Assembly: GCF_042676065.1 (NCBI RefSeq)
Contig: NZ_JBHTJO010000001.1
Coordinates: forward strand, 2,669,178 to 2,733,177
From: Methyloligella solikamskensis
GTDB taxonomy: Bacteria; Pseudomonadota; Alphaproteobacteria; Rhizobiales; Methyloligellaceae
Length of the DNA: 64,000 bases
Direction of reading: 5' to 3'
In this document: piece after piece, positions 62,630 to 64,000 of the stretch
Numbering within the stretch: the first letter of the stretch is position 1
Layout of the letters: each line of letters starts with the position of its first letter
Notes under the pieces: generated by a model
What the model was told of the DNA's origin: nothing
The model's input: the letters and a program-made list of their open reading frames with translations, nothing else
Database searches by the model: none
Program-made: the position numbers and the translations under genes

Positions 62630-63985
62630 CTACTCCGCCGCTTGCCGCACATCCAGGAAGGCTTCCAAACTGTCGTCCAGGGCCTTCATCCAGACCGTGT
62701 GATGGACCGGCGACATGGTCCCCGTAATCACCGAAGGATAGGCCCGGTCCCGATAGGTCAGGATGCCTTCTTCCTTGTGGTGCTCCCACTCCTTGAAGAG
62801 CTTGGCCACCTGGTCAACGTCCAGGAACGGGTAGTCGGTGTTCTGGATCAGATCCCGCACATACTCCGTCTGGAAGTCGATATCCTGCTCCGGGTTCTCG
62901 CAGGCCTCTTCCATGGCGACCCACTTCTTGGCGTCCGCCGTCATCTCTTCCCTGGACGGAAGAGCGATCCGCCCCAGCACCACGTCGCGGGCATACCAGG
63001 CCTGCGCGTCGAACATGTTGAAGGTGTAGTACTGATCCTGGGCGCCGATATACATCAGCTTCGGATTGGAGAGCCAGAAGATGCCCTTGTAGAGCCCTTC
63101 CGGATAAAGCCGGGTCCCGGTCTTCAGGCGCAAACTGTCCGGCAGGAAGGGGTAGTAGTTCTTATAGCCCGTGCACAGCACGATGGCGTCGACCTCCTTG
63201 GTCGAGCCGTCGGCGAAGTGGGCCGTGTTGCCCTCAACCTTCTGCAGAAGCGGCTTCTCCTCGAACCCGTCCGGCCAGTCGAAGCCCATGGGTGCCGTCC
63301 GGTAGGAGAAGGTGATCGAGTTGGCCCCGTATTTGTGGCACTGGACCCCGATATCCTCCGCCGAGTAGGAGGCGCCGATCAGCAGAACGTCCTTGCCCTT
63401 GAACTCAAGCGCGTCGCGGAAGTCGTGGGCGTGCAGCACACGGCCCGGGAACATCCGCAAGCCTTCGAAGTCCGGCACGTTCGGCGTGGAGAAGTGGCCG
63501 TTCGCCACCACCACGTAATCGAACTCTTCTGAGTAGGTGTGGTCGTTCTTCAGATCCTGGACTGTGACCGTGAACTTCTCCGAACTCTGATCGTAATCGA
63601 CCCAGCGCACAGGCGTCCGGAAGCGCACGTAATCCCGCACGCCGCTCTTCTCCACCCGGCCCATGATGTAATCGGCCAGCACCGCGCGGGGCGGATAAGA
63701 GGGAATCGGCCGCCCAAAATGCTCCTCGAAGGAGTAGTCGGCGAACTCCAGACACTCCTTCGGGCCGTTCGACCAAAGATAGCGGTACATGGAGCAGTGG
63801 ACCGGCTCGCCATACTCGTCCAGCCCCGTCCGCCACGTGTAGTTCCAGAGACCGCCCCAGTCGTCCTGCTTCTCGAAGCAGACAATCTCAGGCACATCCG
63901 CACCCTTCTGCTTCGCAGACTCAAATGCCCGAAGCGCCGCCAGCCCGCTCGGACCAGCCCCAATAACGCATACGCGCTCGCTCAT
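62630..63985 (-). CDS. tmm: Trimethylamine monooxygenase
   Basis: 451 residues from ATG 63985, which has GAGGAG upstream; an in-frame ATG at 64000 is less likely. FAD motif VIGAGPSGLAALRAF, flavin monooxygenase fingerprint FPGRVLHAHDF, NADPH motif LLIGASYSAED and C-terminal LCTGYKNYYPFLPD are present. Over long stretches (QDDWGGLWNYTWRTGLDEYGEPVHCSMYRYLWSNGPKECLEFADYSF) it matches marine bacterial Tmm enzymes. It oxidises trimethylamine to TMAO, the substrate of the Tdm encoded downstream. The operon may extend beyond the window edge. Confidence 0.93.
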   Translation of the reverse strand: MSERVCVIGAGPSGLAALRAFESAKQKGADVPEIVCFEKQDDWGGLWNYTWRTGLDEYGEPVHCSMYRYLWSNGPKECLEFADYSFEEHFGRPIPSYPPRAVLADYIMGRVEKSGVRDYVRFRTPVRWVDYDQSSEKFTVTVQDLKNDHTYSEEFDYVVVANGHFSTPNVPDFEGLRMFPGRVLHAHDFRDALEFKGKDVLLIGASYSAEDIGVQCHKYGANSITFSYRTAPMGFDWPDGFEEKPLLQKVEGNTAHFADGSTKEVDAIVLCTGYKNYYPFLPDSLRLKTGTRLYPEGLYKGIFWLSNPKLMYIGAQDQYYTFNMFDAQAWYARDVVLGRIALPSREEMTADAKKWVAMEEACENPEQDIDFQTEYVRDLIQNTDYPFLDVDQVAKLFKEWEHHKEEGILTYRDRAYPSVITGTMSPVHHTVWMKALDDSLEAFLDVRQAAE

Positions 63986-64000
63986 AACACGGCTCCTCAT

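Noticed and set aside
62595..62650. Short repeated ACTCCGCCGCTTG near the tmm stop codon
   Set aside because: Only 13 bp duplicated, one copy being coding sequence; no clear role.

Overview
The window is about 64 kb of GC-rich (roughly 62-65% by eye) chromosomal DNA from an alphaproteobacterium, most likely of the Hyphomicrobiales. Gene families and gene order (potFGHI-type putrescine importer beside PuuA/aminotransferase/PuuB genes, HWE-family kinases, a Tmm-Tdm methylamine module, OpgD) point that way, but I cannot place it to genus.

Layout. 1-8 kb: a putrescine/polyamine unit, with a PuuB-like oxidase (cut by the window edge), class III aminotransferase, PuuA-like glutamine synthetase and GntR/FCD regulator on the minus strand, divergent from a potFGHI importer. 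8-10 kb: an EamA exporter and a DsbD_2/SafE-type membrane protein. 10-17.8 kb: a copper amine oxidase, an AraC-type regulator and a second polyamine-type ABC importer. 17.8-27.8 kb: an operon of carboxylase, two DUF1989 proteins, allophanate hydrolase and an ABC importer, led by a recognisable guanidine-I (ykkC) riboswitch, so probably a guanidine-degradation operon rather than plain urea use. 27.9-28.35 kb: tRNA-Pro and tRNA-Gln.

28.35-37.4 kb is a degraded, partly AT-rich island starting at the 3' end of tRNA-Gln. It holds tandem relics of the tRNA-Gln 3' end, truncated genes (TerB_N, APC permease fused to a CopA tail, frameshifted HlyC), a cytochrome b561-like gene, a DUF302 gene, an IS1595-family element carrying a DUF433/PIN toxin-antitoxin pair, and small unknown membrane or secreted proteins.

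37.4-51.3 kb: aldo/keto reductase, then heavy-metal efflux: a small His/Cys/Met periplasmic protein, CusB with two metal-binding domains, CusA, a membrane-anchored phosphatase-like protein, DUF3240, a second RND pump with adaptor, and a divergent two-component system with matching paired promoter boxes. 51.3-58.2 kb: glutamate dehydrogenase, TSUP permease, two HWE histidine kinases, a Crp-type regulator and an outer-membrane-like protein. 58.4-64 kb: OpgD, then TMAO demethylase (Tdm) and trimethylamine monooxygenase (Tmm).

The unifying theme is capture and breakdown of small organic nitrogen compounds (polyamines, primary amines, guanidine, trimethylamine/TMAO) to ammonium, which GdhA and GS-type enzymes could assimilate. 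The metal-efflux block and the tRNA-linked island are separate modules. The strongest regulatory signals are the guanidine-I riboswitch, a near-identical 23-bp site before both the amine oxidase and the second polyamine importer, a palindrome before the GntR-linked genes, and mirrored boxes between the metal regulator and the second pump.
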